Below, one piece after another: positions 9,522-17,660 of a stretch of 64,000 nt of DNA. The position numbers were made by a program, and so were the translations under genes. The notes under the pieces are model-generated. The model saw only the letters and a program-made list of their open reading frames with translations, searched no databases and was not told where the DNA came from. Source of the stretch: Paenibacillus glacialis (GTDB lineage: Bacteria > Bacillota > Bacilli > Paenibacillales > Paenibacillaceae); the NCBI RefSeq assembly GCF_001637205.1, contig NZ_LVJH01000029.1:183715-247714 (forward strand), given 5' to 3'. How positions within the stretch are numbered: position 1 is the stretch's first letter; each line of letters starts with the position of its first letter.

Positions 9522-10553
9522 ATGAAACGTTCGGTGAGTATTATGCTAAGGCTTTCCCTCTTCAGTATTCTCTTATTATTATGTTCATCTTGTGCTAAAG
9601 AAACAAAGGGGACACTCACGATATATGCTGGTCTGTATGAAGATCATGCTATTAAAGCGATTGAGACCTTTCAGAAGCAGACCGGTATCAAAGTATCTTA
9701 TGTTCGCATGTCTAGTGGCGAGATTCTCTCACGCATACGAGCAGAGCATGACAATCCTAAAGCGAGTGTGTGGTTCGGTGGACCCGCGGATACGTTTATT
9801 CAAGCCAAGTCCGAAGGATTGTTGGAGCCCTATATGTCTCCCAATGCTTCAATGATAGATCCGATGTATCGTGACCCGGATGGATTCTGGACGGGAATCT
9901 ATGTCGGATCTATGGCCTTCGTATCCAATAAGACCTGGTTGCAAGAGGTAGGAATGAAAGCACCTGAATCGTGGGACGATTTGCTTAAGCCTGCTTACCG
10001 AGGAATGATCTCCATGCCTGATCCACGATCATCTGGCACAGCGTATACGACTCTTGCAACATTGGTACAATTATTCGGTGAAGATGAGGCTTTTAAATAT
10101 TTGAAATCGCTCCATGAGCAGAACATTGTCTATACTACATCTGGTAGCGTACCAGGACGTACGGTAGGTATGGGTGAAGTCGGAACAGCTGTAATGTTCT
10201 CACATGATGCACTCAAGTTCTACAAAGAAGGATTTCAGAATCTCATAATTACTTTCCCTATCGAAGGAACAGGATATGAGATTGGGGCGGTTGGAATGAT
10301 TAAGGGGGGGCCTAACAACAAAGAGGCGCAGCAGTTCGTGGACTGGGCTTTGACCAAGCAAGCACAAGAGCTTGGTAAGCAGGTAGGGAATTACCAACTG
10401 CTCACGAATAGTAATGCGGAGTCTCCAGAAGAAGCTTTTCCACTTAATAACCTCAACGTAATTTCCTATAATCTGGATTGGGCTGGTAAGAATAGAGAAC
10501 GTCTGATCAACACATGGATAACCAAAATTATACATGTGAAATCTGCAAAATAA
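9522..10553 (+). CDS. ABC transporter substrate-binding lipoprotein, second paralogue of the same operon
   Basis: A family 1 binding protein of 343 residues, clearly paralogous to the one at 5665: both share YEDHA/QEDHA, ARVRM-SxGEIL, GGPADT, YRDPDGFWTGIYVGS and DPRSSGTAYT blocks in the same order. A signal peptide ends in a CSSC lipobox-like motif, so lipid anchoring is likely. It has its own AGAGGGG ribosome site 28 nt after the ATPase stop, and the terminator lies downstream. Having two binding proteins for one permease/ATPase set suggests an expanded or shifted substrate range, or recent duplication. Confidence 0.88.
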   Translation: MKRSVSIMLRLSLFSILLLLCSSCAKETKGTLTIYAGLYEDHAIKAIETFQKQTGIKVSYVRMSSGEILSRIRAEHDNPKASVWFGGPADTFIQAKSEGLLEPYMSPNASMIDPMYRDPDGFWTGIYVGSMAFVSNKTWLQEVGMKAPESWDDLLKPAYRGMISMPDPRSSGTAYTTLATLVQLFGEDEAFKYLKSLHEQNIVYTTSGSVPGRTVGMGEVGTAVMFSHDALKFYKEGFQNLIITFPIEGTGYEIGAVGMIKGGPNNKEAQQFVDWALTKQAQELGKQVGNYQLLTNSNAESPEEAFPLNNLNVISYNLDWAGKNRERLINTWITKIIHVKSAK

Positions 10554-10584
10554 ATGGATTGTTGGCTAATCTAGTCGTTCAATG

Positions 10585-10617
10585 AAACCCACATGTGTAA
10601 AAGCATATGTGGGTTTT
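10585..10617 (+). terminator. Rho-independent terminator of the ABC operon
   Basis: AAACCCACAT pairs with ATGTGGGTTT and is followed by TTTG. It resembles the terminator at 1637-1674 in sequence, and may also serve the convergent gene at 10720-11160. Confidence 0.8.
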
Positions 10618-10620
10618 TGT

Positions 10621-10743
10621 GTGCTAAGTACCTTGATTGAGGATGTTGCTAAGGAGATCCAACAAGAAGCTCACTATGTTTATCCAAATGTAACTTCAGC
10701 ACTTGGAATTCGGTCATTATTAAAAAGAGAAATAGGATTGTGA
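10621..10743 (+). other. Orphan 40-codon open stretch, possible gene remnant
   Basis: An open frame from GTG 10621 encodes a helical-looking peptide (EDVAKEIQQEAHYVYPNVT, then ALGIRSLLKREIGL) ending in TGA at 10741. It has no ribosome binding site and directly follows a terminator. The peptide looks protein-like but I do not recognise the family. It could be the 3' relic of a lost gene or chance. Confidence 0.2.
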
Positions 10744-11160
10744 ACGTGAAAACAGATAGGAACGTTCAAGAGATATACCTAACGATGGATTCTGTAAGTT
10801 CGATGATAGATTCAACAGAGCGGATTCAGCAAGCGTCTTTCTGACTGCGCCCCACGGTTCATGGTTATTCTGAATGAAGTTCATCCCTTCGTAGATGGAA
10901 AGGCCTCTCAACTGCATAAAGACGGAAGCCCAGTGGATAAGGTCGAAATGTTGTTGCACGTCTGATATCTTGTACTCAGCCCAACCATCGATGCCGGCAC
11001 TTGAAATTTTAAACAATCCACAGGTACACTTTTCGTTATCTCCTACAACCGTGTTTTCGATTAGTGTGCTATCAAATTGATATATCTCTAGATTACCAAT
11101 CTCGAAATTGGATAGTTCATTTGTATTCAATCCGGACAACGGGTCGGTTAAGTTTAACAT
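10720..11160 (-). CDS. Hypothetical 146-aa protein under a c-di-AMP riboswitch
   Basis: A soluble-looking protein of 146 residues that I do not recognise. It has no signal peptide or membrane segment. Visible features are a Cys pair (EKCTCGLF, about residue 44), an acidic N-terminal half and a C-terminal half with several aromatic residues (HFDLIHWASVFMQLRGLSIYEG). GAGGAGA lies 8 nt upstream of the ATG. It is the only gene downstream of the ydaO-type aptamer and terminator at 11203-11435, so it should be switched off when cyclic di-AMP is high. Genes under this riboswitch usually concern cell-wall remodelling, potassium or osmolyte handling; that is context, not proof of function. Confidence 0.75.
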   Translation of the reverse strand: MLNLTDPLSGLNTNELSNFEIGNLEIYQFDSTLIENTVVGDNEKCTCGLFKISSAGIDGWAEYKISDVQQHFDLIHWASVFMQLRGLSIYEGMNFIQNNHEPWGAVRKTLAESALLNLSSNLQNPSLGISLERSYLFSRSQSYFSF

Positions 11161-11202
11161 GTATCATTCTCCTCATGGATATGGAATGGATAGATAACAT
11201 AA

Positions 11203-11435
11203 AAAGCCCGAAGAGCAGAGAATCTCTACTCTCGAGCTTTACACAGTAAATAATACGAGCTGTGGAAGCACGGGGCGTGGTTCTCTCTCAATACGCTTAC
11301 GAGGTTAGCTGTCGGATTCGGGCTTGAGAGTACCCTACCTAGCGCTTATTAGTAAGCAGAAGGATTCACCCCATGAAACGTTTTGGCGTTAGTTTCGGTT
11401 GGGTCCCCCGTTTCCCACTTAAGGGAATTCAGCGT
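11203..11435 (-). promoter_or_regulatory. Cyclic di-AMP riboswitch (ydaO/yuaA motif) with intrinsic terminator
   Basis: On the minus strand the aptamer spans 11435 to 11293. It shows the hallmark blocks in order: the closing P1 pair ACGCT/AGCGT, GGGGGACCCAA, GGGGTGAATC, GTAGGG, CCCGAATCCGACAGC and TAACCTCGTAAGCG. These match the Rfam ydaO-yuaA consensus as I know it. About 50 nt downstream, 11240-11203 forms a terminator stem (AAAGC..GAG..AGAGA with its partner) followed by TTTTT. This arrangement is the usual OFF-switch in which ligand binding favours termination before the downstream gene. Confidence 0.93.
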
Positions 11436-11667
11436 TTGATTGGAAAATATTACGTTGTTGAGATGAATCATACGCTGACAGCAAGATAATGTAAAATTCC
11501 AAAACAGATGCAAATATCGTATTTTCAGCTTATATGGGTAAATGAAAACGGGTTCATTTGGGATTGTCGTATGTTATCTATATAAATACTGCGCCATACT
11601 ATGGTTTGCGTGGTTTGATAGTAAAGAGGAGAAATTGGGAGAAGTGAATCGTAAATTGAAGGCCTGC

Positions 11668-11994
11668 TTAGGGATTCGTTTCATCATAACGTATTGTAAG
11701 TAATTGATTATTGTTGGGATTGAAAGAAACGCTCACAATGACTGCAAATTCCTTACTATCTTTAGTGAGAATAAGTTTGAATTTCTCTTCTGTGATGGTG
11801 TCTGAGATCTTCTCGCTACCCAAATGTAGATAGTCTGTAACAGGGGCATTGTACTTCTTGTGCGTCTCTTTCACTGCGATGCTCCCCCATTTTGCATAAG
11901 AAGGTTCTGTTGGTATGGTATCCGAGGATATGATCGTTATCGACGTTATCATGCTGAGTATGAATAATGTAACAAGTTTCTGGATTGTGGACAT
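11668..11994 (-). CDS. Small secreted protein, DUF3889 family
   Basis: A 108-residue protein with an N-terminal hydrophobic signal-like segment (about residues 7-23), followed by a YAKWG motif and a domain resembling Bacillus DUF3889 proteins (AKWG..A...T..KY....DYLHLG, FKL.L, V.V.FN). The function of this family is unknown; export to the cell surface is inferred from the leader. AAGGAGG precedes the ATG by 9 nt. It is a monocistronic gene that runs towards the riboswitch on the same strand. The gap between its stop and the aptamer (11436-11667) holds no gene I can support. Confidence 0.75.
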   Translation of the reverse strand: MSTIQKLVTLFILSMITSITIISSDTIPTEPSYAKWGSIAVKETHKKYNAPVTDYLHLGSEKISDTITEEKFKLILTKDSKEFAVIVSVSFNPNNNQLLTIRYDETNP

Positions 11995-12139
11995 GCACGA
12001 TAACCTCCTTGTTTCGAGAATTGAATCTATTATTTGTAAAAAAATGTAATCGTATTCATAAAGAATGGATTGGATAGTTTCTTTTTGTATATGTAGCGAA
12101 ATACCTATGGTAGCAACGGATTTTTAAAATATATTGTAA

Positions 12140-12168
12140 TTGACGTATATAGTACAGGCATATATTAT
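12140..12168 (+). promoter_or_regulatory. Sigma-A promoter of the TrpX-type ABC operon
   Basis: TTGACG and TATTAT are separated by exactly 17 bp, about 130 bp before the start codon. The leader shows no T-box or other riboswitch that I can recognise. Confidence 0.6.
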
Positions 12169-12299
12169 AAGTAGTAATTAATAGGTCATTTTTTTTGTGA
12201 AAAGGCTTTAGTGCGACTCAATCTTACAGCGGTGAAGCTTGTCTGTTTTAGTCGAATGATGTTACTGAATCGTAGGAAGATGAAAAAGGGGGATTTTGA

Positions 12300-13349
12300 A
12301 TGAAAAAGAAACTATGGGTCTCACTAATTTTGACTGCGGTTATGATGGCAACGGTGGCTTGCGGAAATAACGCAGCTAAGGGAACGAATGACACCACTGG
12401 AACAGACGCAGCCAGCAAAGAAAATAGTGACAACAAATCGTACAAGATTGCCATTTCTCAAATTGTTGAACATCCATCGTTGGATGCTACGCGTGAGGGA
12501 TTCTTGCAAGCCTTGAAAGATGCTGGAATTACTGAGGGAGAGAACTTGAAGGTAGACTATAATAATGCACAAAATGATCAAACGAATAATATGACCATTG
12601 CTCAGAAGATTAATTCGGATGATGCAGATCTGGTCCTAGCTATCGCAACGGGGTCGGCACAAGCAGTTGTAAATAAGGTTAAGGATAAGAATATATTGTT
12701 TGCTTCTGTATCAGATCCTCTTGATGCAAAGATTGTAACCAATCTAGAGAAACCCGGAGGTCGTATATCGGGAGGTTCCGATACGAACCCTGAAGCAACG
12801 GTTAAGCTGATGGACTTCGTAGCGGGAAGTTTTCCTAATGTAAAGAGTGTGGGTCTCGTTATTAATGAAGGGGAACCTAATGCAGTCATGATGTCTAGAC
12901 TGGCAGAGGATGCTCTTTCTAAACATGGTATTAAGTTAGTTAAGGCAGCTATTACCAATACATCTGAAGTGAAACAAGCAGTAGAATCTCTGATCGGTCG
13001 TGTAGATGCGTTGTATATTACGCTTGATAACAGCGTAGTGAGTGGTGCAGATGCGATCATTCAAGTAGCGAACGAAAAGGATATTCCTTTCTTCTCCAGT
13101 GATCGTGATACGGTTGAGAAGGGTGCATTTGCAACTGTAGGGTTTAAATACTTCGATCATGGTTACCAAGTGGGCCAGATGGCCGTGGACATATTGAAGA
13201 ATGGCAAGAATCCAGGAGATATGCCTGTAGGAATGCAAGAAAAGCTGGATCTTATCTTGAATGTAAAAGCGGCAGCTGCTCAAGGAATCAATGTGACGGA
13301 TGAGATGAAAGCGCAAGTGAAAGATGCAGAGAAGAATATTATCCAGTAA
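12300..13349 (+). CDS. ABC transporter substrate-binding lipoprotein, TrpX/DUF534 family
   Basis: A periplasmic-binding-protein-like lipoprotein of 349 residues. The signal peptide ends in the lipobox VACG with Cys near residue 21, followed by a Thr/Asp/Ser-rich linker. The mature part has the family's YKIAISQIVEHPSLD start and the IATGSAQAV and SVSDPL stretches of the ABC-type uncharacterised/tryptophan-tyrosine binding family. A GGGGG-type ribosome site lies before the ATG. The permease and ATPase genes follow. Known relatives import aromatic amino acids, but ligand identity cannot be read here. Confidence 0.88.
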   Translation: MKKKLWVSLILTAVMMATVACGNNAAKGTNDTTGTDAASKENSDNKSYKIAISQIVEHPSLDATREGFLQALKDAGITEGENLKVDYNNAQNDQTNNMTIAQKINSDDADLVLAIATGSAQAVVNKVKDKNILFASVSDPLDAKIVTNLEKPGGRISGGSDTNPEATVKLMDFVAGSFPNVKSVGLVINEGEPNAVMMSRLAEDALSKHGIKLVKAAITNTSEVKQAVESLIGRVDALYITLDNSVVSGADAIIQVANEKDIPFFSSDRDTVEKGAFATVGFKYFDHGYQVGQMAVDILKNGKNPGDMPVGMQEKLDLILNVKAAAAQGINVTDEMKAQVKDAEKNIIQ

Positions 13350-13392
13350 TCAGAGTTAATTGAATTGAGTATGTTCGTTGTAAGCTGGTTTA

Positions 13393-13420
13393 GGAGTGGT
13401 CGATTTCTATCGTCCACTCC
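13393..13420 (+). repeat. Intercistronic hairpin between binding-protein and permease genes
   Basis: GGAGTGG-T-CGAT and ATCG-T-CCACTCC form an 11-bp stem with one T:T mismatch and a 4-nt loop in the 98-bp gap. It has no T-run, so it looks like an mRNA processing or stabilising stem, or a weak terminator, that would keep binding-protein levels above those of the permease. Confidence 0.55.
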
Positions 13421-13447
13421 CTTTACGTCTAAGAGGAGGTAATCATT

Positions 13448-14368
13448 ATGAGCGATTCTTCATGGATATGGGGCTCTGTAGAATCAGGTTTGTTGTATGC
13501 ATTTATGGCACTTGGCGTATATATTACGTTTCGAATTTTGGATTTCCCTGATTTAACGGTGGATGGTAGTTTTACGACAGGGGCTGCGATTACCGGGGTA
13601 ATGATTACGAATGGGTACTCCCCAATTATGGCTACTTTTGCAGGGTTTGCTGGAGGACTTGTTGCGGGAGCATGCACAGGACTGTTGCATACGAAAGGTA
13701 AAATTAATGGGCTAATGTCTGGTATCCTGATGATGATTGCTCTCTATTCCATCAATTTAAGAATATTGGGTAAACCTAATGTTTCTATATATGGCATGGA
13801 TTCAATATTCACTTCGGTAAAACCACTCATTATTGTACCGATTATTGCTATTATCGTATTGGGTCTATTGAATCGTTTCTTGTATTCGGATCTTGGGTTG
13901 GCTCTAAGAGCTACTGGAGATAATGAACGGATGATTCGAAGCTTCGGTGCAAATACAGACTTCACAAAGATTGTAGGTATTAGTTTATCGAATGGGTTGG
14001 TAGCGCTCTCGGGGGCTCTCATTGCTCAGCAATCTTCTTTCGCTGCTATTGATGGTGGCGTAGGTATGATTGTTATTGGACTGGCTTCCGTCATTATTGG
14101 AGAAGCTGTGTTTGGAGCTAGGAATGTTATTCATCATACGATTTCAGTCGTTCTAGGTTCAATTATATATCGTATTGTTGTTGCTCTTGCACTTCGAGTA
14201 GAATGGTTGGAAGCCTCGGATATGAAGCTGATAACCGCTATTATTGTTATTATTGCACTTGTTCTTCCATCCACACGACGTGTGTATAAACAGAAGAAAA
14301 TGGCTAAGAAACGTTCAGCAGAAATATTACATGTTGGGCAAAAGAAAACAATGGGGGGTGAGGTGTAA
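13448..14368 (+). CDS. ABC transporter permease, TrpY-like
   Basis: A 306-residue polytopic permease with about 8-9 hydrophobic segments, of the LivH-like/TrpY family (FPDLTVDGSFTTGAAITG near residue 32). It should form the membrane channel for the TrpX-type binding protein just upstream. AGAGGAGG precedes the ATG. The basic C-terminus (YKQKKMAKKRSAE) lies on the cytoplasmic side. The stop codon overlaps the ATPase start by one base (TAATG), indicating coupled translation. Confidence 0.9.
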   Translation: MSDSSWIWGSVESGLLYAFMALGVYITFRILDFPDLTVDGSFTTGAAITGVMITNGYSPIMATFAGFAGGLVAGACTGLLHTKGKINGLMSGILMMIALYSINLRILGKPNVSIYGMDSIFTSVKPLIIVPIIAIIVLGLLNRFLYSDLGLALRATGDNERMIRSFGANTDFTKIVGISLSNGLVALSGALIAQQSSFAAIDGGVGMIVIGLASVIIGEAVFGARNVIHHTISVVLGSIIYRIVVALALRVEWLEASDMKLITAIIVIIALVLPSTRRVYKQKKMAKKRSAEILHVGQKKTMGGEV

Positions 14369-15162
14369 TGCTTCAGCTAAACCATGTAGCTAAATTGTTT
14401 AATCCAGCCACACCGGATGAGAAGATTGCTCTTTTTGATATACAACTACATATGAAACCAGGAGACTTTGTTACGGTTATTGGTAGTAATGGGGCAGGTA
14501 AGTCGACCTTGATGAATATTATTTCGGGCGTTATGAAGCCGGATACCGGTAATGTAAGAATTGATAATGAAGACGTCAGTCATTTACCAGAATACCGTCG
14601 AAGTCAATGGATTGGACGAGTCTTTCAAGATCCGATGGCTGGAACGGCTCCGCGTATGACCATTGAAGAAAATTTAGCGATGGCTTACGCACGTGGTAAA
14701 CAACGCGGATTATCATTGGGTGTGAAGGCGAGCAAACGAATCTTATTTCGTGAACATCTTTCACGCTTAGGTATTGGTCTAGAACAGCGACTTCACGCTA
14801 AAGTAGGGATGCTCTCGGGTGGTGAACGTCAGGCGTTGAGTCTACTTATGGCTACGTTCACGAATCCTCAAATCTTGTTGTTGGATGAACATACGGCTGC
14901 ACTAGATCCTGCTCGGGCAGAGCTGATCACTAGACTTACGGAGAGTATCGTTCGGGAGATGAACCTGACAACACTTATGGTAACTCACAATATGGAGCAG
15001 GCTATACGTCTGGGGAATCGACTTATCATGATGGATGGTGGTCGCATCATATTAGATATTGATGAAGAACGAAAGAAAGACTTAACGGTCGAGCGGTTAC
15101 TAGGTGAATTCGAACAAATTAGTGGACATAAACTATCCGATGATCGTCTCGTATTAGGATAG
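14368..15162 (+). CDS. ABC transporter ATP-binding protein, TrpZ-like
   Basis: A 264-residue ABC ATPase completing the importer. Walker A is GSNGAGKST (about residue 38), the signature is LSGGERQ (about 150), Walker B is ILLLDEH and the switch histidine is VTHN. No TOBE extension is present, in line with the amino-acid-type family. Start and stop overlap with the permease; a strong terminator follows 14 nt after the stop. Confidence 0.92.
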   Translation: MLQLNHVAKLFNPATPDEKIALFDIQLHMKPGDFVTVIGSNGAGKSTLMNIISGVMKPDTGNVRIDNEDVSHLPEYRRSQWIGRVFQDPMAGTAPRMTIEENLAMAYARGKQRGLSLGVKASKRILFREHLSRLGIGLEQRLHAKVGMLSGGERQALSLLMATFTNPQILLLDEHTAALDPARAELITRLTESIVREMNLTTLMVTHNMEQAIRLGNRLIMMDGGRIILDIDEERKKDLTVERLLGEFEQISGHKLSDDRLVLG

Positions 15163-15176
15163 TTCTAGGGTAAGAG

Positions 15177-15225
15177 ACAAGCTATAATCTCACAACGGAG
15201 GGTGTGGGTTATAGCTTGTTTTTTT
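15177..15225 (+). terminator. Rho-independent terminator of the TrpX-type operon
   Basis: ACAAGCTATAA pairs with TTATAGCTTGT, with extra pairing inside, and is followed by a run of seven T. Confidence 0.88.
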
Positions 15226-15260
15226 GTTTGAGATTGCTCGTGTCTAAACTGATAACCCAA

Positions 15261-16169
15261 CTAGGAGTTCGAAATTCCCTCAATTGAAATTAGCTTAGGG
15301 TGCCTGAGCTGGCCAGCGGTAGTTACCTCCAAGCCAGTGACTGCTGCTTTTAAGGAGTTATTTAACCAATGTATCGTTGTTCTCCGCAATCCTTCTGGCA
15401 TGGCGTCGAAATAATCTTGCGGCTTTGCAGTAGTTGGCAATAATGCTAATTGTTGCTTTAATGAATGATTAAGACCGGAGGATATTCTACCGAAATATTC
15501 GCCTTCTTTACTCATCGCAAGGCTGGATACGACCCCTTCTTTCATCAGAACACCTACAATGTCCACTTCCATTTGAACGGAAGTCTTACACTTGATCCAG
15601 TCGTGATGATGTTTGCCTTCTCGATAAGGACTCGAACTCTTCTTAGCGACGACGCCTTCTAATTGTTGATCAACCACCCAATTCCATAATACCTCACCAT
15701 CATTAAATACATCGGTGGTATAAAGAGGGTGCTTCCAGTCTTTGGCTAACGATTTCAATCGTTGATTTCGTTCTACAAATGGAAGTTTCCTAACATTCTG
15801 TTCTCCACACTGTAGTACATCAAACACGATATAACTGACGGGTTCGCGGTCTGCTGCACTCTTAATGAGCTTAGTGTCACGCATTCTACCACGCTTCTGT
15901 AATTGTTGAAAACTAGGTTTACCCGTAGATTTATCTAAAAGTATGGCTTCCCCATCTAAAATATAATTTCCATTCAATACTGAAAGTGCTTCTATTAACT
16001 CAGGGAAGACGGTATTTAGGGATAACATCTTTTTGGAGTAAAGGTTAACTTTCTTATCCTCTACCTTCGCTATAACTCGGTAACCGTCCCATTTCAGTTG
16101 ATAGATCCATTCCTCGCCAACCGGTAGGGTGGATTGAAGAATAGGTGACATGGGAGTGAATGGATGCAT
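15261..16169 (-). CDS. ATP-dependent DNA ligase, LigD-type ligase domain only
   Basis: A stand-alone ATP-dependent DNA ligase of 302 residues. The nucleotidyl-transferase motif I KWDGYR (catalytic Lys at residue 26) is at the N-terminus, motif III-like GEAIL follows, and EGVVAKK and DWIKCK represent motifs IV and V. The OB-fold follows. There is no polymerase or nuclease domain and no ku gene nearby, so it is a minimal repair ligase comparable to those that work with Ku in spore-formers. ATG 16169 is preferred to GTG 16184 because GTGAGG lies about 9 nt upstream. Confidence 0.9.
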   Translation of the reverse strand: MHPFTPMSPILQSTLPVGEEWIYQLKWDGYRVIAKVEDKKVNLYSKKMLSLNTVFPELIEALSVLNGNYILDGEAILLDKSTGKPSFQQLQKRGRMRDTKLIKSAADREPVSYIVFDVLQCGEQNVRKLPFVERNQRLKSLAKDWKHPLYTTDVFNDGEVLWNWVVDQQLEGVVAKKSSSPYREGKHHHDWIKCKTSVQMEVDIVGVLMKEGVVSSLAMSKEGEYFGRISSGLNHSLKQQLALLPTTAKPQDYFDAMPEGLRRTTIHWLNNSLKAAVTGLEVTTAGQLRHPKLISIEGISNS

Positions 16170-16315
16170 ATTAGTAGTCCTCACTTTCGTTGCTCACAGG
16201 AAGTTCGTTCTTTAGATTAAGTTATTAACGGAAGCATTCATCTGTAAACAAGCTCTTAATAGCTTTTACAATTAAGCCGGTGATTGTACTAGGATGTAAT
16301 TACTATTTATACGAC

Positions 16316-17392
16316 TCAGCACAATCTTCGCATGATAAGTTCAACCGGGCCTCTAGCTATCCATTTTCTCCACACATATGAAAAGATCATGGCAATAAGG
16401 AAATAACTGCATCCATACGCGATTGAAAAAGAAAGATTTCCATTCTCCAGATAGCCAACCATTTCAAGAAAACCTAATCCAATGATGACATGCCCAATAT
16501 AATGAGTTAATGAAAGCTGTCCGGTATTGATTAACGCCTGTGTCAACCGGAAATGTCCTAAGTGTTCGACCACATAAAAACTAATCGTGATGACGGCCAC
16601 CGCTAAGCATGTTGCAGATAATACGTATAGCATCGTAGGTGGCATCGGTTTCGTTGTAAACAAATAGTTAGCGGAATCGGTATCAAGTACAGAAGTGGTC
16701 CCTTTAATAAGACCATAGGAAATGGCCTCGAAAATAACAGCCCCTGACAACGAATAGAGGAATATCCGTAGTCGATTCCCCTTATATAACCAGTGTTTTC
16801 TACCAAGCCACAAGCCGATTAGGAAAAAGCACACCCAAGGAAAAATGGGGTGGAAGCCGTTGAATATAAGATTAAGAATAAATCCTTCTATCGTCCAAAA
16901 TTCAGTATATTCGTGAAAGCTACTGTCCCAACCTTTACTATAATCGAACATGATCAAAAAAGATTGCGATGCTAATAGAATAACGGTAAATAAGCTAAGT
17001 ATGATCTTATCTGACGCTACAATCAAGATTGCAGCTACAAGCATAAAAACCGCGTAATAATGCAAAATATCGGCATTCCAACCCATTACTAGAAGGAACA
17101 TCCCCATGATGAACAGAAAAGCAGCTCTCCGGTACAAGTTGTTCCGACTTCGACGAATGACTTCTTTGCTTGTTGAACTTCTTGCTTTCGTGGTCATTAA
17201 TGACACGCCAATGCCTGCCAGCACGACAAACAATGCTGCTGCTCTTCCCTCAAATAGACTTGCAATGGATCCCAACCATGCCACATCATTGTCAGCTTGC
17301 ATTGCAAGCTTATAGTTCACGATAATCATTCCGAAGATTGCCAAGGCTCGTGCAAAATCAAAGGCTGTAATACGCTGTGTGGATGGATTCAT
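16316..17392 (-). CDS. DUF418/acyltransferase-3-like integral membrane protein
   Basis: A 358-residue protein with about 9-10 hydrophobic segments. Its N-terminus (RITAFDFARALAIFGMIIVNY) is typical of DUF418/YeiB and heparan-alpha-glucosaminide acetyltransferase-like proteins. The C-terminal part contains GQLSLTHYIGHVIIG, the usual DUF418 signature region. The substrate and true activity are unknown; membrane-linked acyl transfer is a family guess. The start has an AAGGAG-type site (AAAAGGAGATG). A TetR-like palindrome lies just upstream, suggesting repressor control. Confidence 0.8.
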   Translation of the reverse strand: MNPSTQRITAFDFARALAIFGMIIVNYKLAMQADNDVAWLGSIASLFEGRAAALFVVLAGIGVSLMTTKARSSTSKEVIRRSRNNLYRRAAFLFIMGMFLLVMGWNADILHYYAVFMLVAAILIVASDKIILSLFTVILLASQSFLIMFDYSKGWDSSFHEYTEFWTIEGFILNLIFNGFHPIFPWVCFFLIGLWLGRKHWLYKGNRLRIFLYSLSGAVIFEAISYGLIKGTTSVLDTDSANYLFTTKPMPPTMLYVLSATCLAVAVITISFYVVEHLGHFRLTQALINTGQLSLTHYIGHVIIGLGFLEMVGYLENGNLSFSIAYGCSYFLIAMIFSYVWRKWIARGPVELIMRRLC

Positions 17393-17431
17393 TCTTTCGA
17401 CATCTCCTTTTAACTTCCTTTATTAGTTTAC

Positions 17432-17445
17432 TTACCGGTCGGTAA
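17432..17445. promoter_or_regulatory. TetR-family-like operator palindrome
   Basis: TTACCGGTCGGTAA has perfect 6-bp arms (TTACCG/CGGTAA) around GT, in the upstream region of the minus-strand DUF418 gene. It resembles the TTACCGACCGGTAA-type operators bound by TetR repressors. No tetR gene is adjacent in the window. Confidence 0.5.
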
Positions 17446-17660
17446 AATAAATACTAATGCATAACGATCTATTTTGCAATAGACTGTTGAATCTTATGTG
17501 GTTACCTCCCTGATACATCCAGGTAAAACTGCCAAAGCCATAGCGAAATGCTTTGACATCTGGTTAAACTGCTAAATAATTACCATGTGTGAGACCATTT
17601 AGATGTTTTAAGAAGTCATCTCAGTTATAATGAATGGATTATCTTTAATAGGAGGACACA

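Noticed and set aside
12170..12299. T-box leader for the TrpX-type ABC operon
   Set aside because: Such transporters are often under T-box control, but no T-box consensus or specifier structure could be found in the leader.
12602..13060. 152-aa minus-strand reading frame inside the TrpX-type gene
   Set aside because: Antisense shadow with no ribosome site; the plus-strand frame is a clear binding protein.
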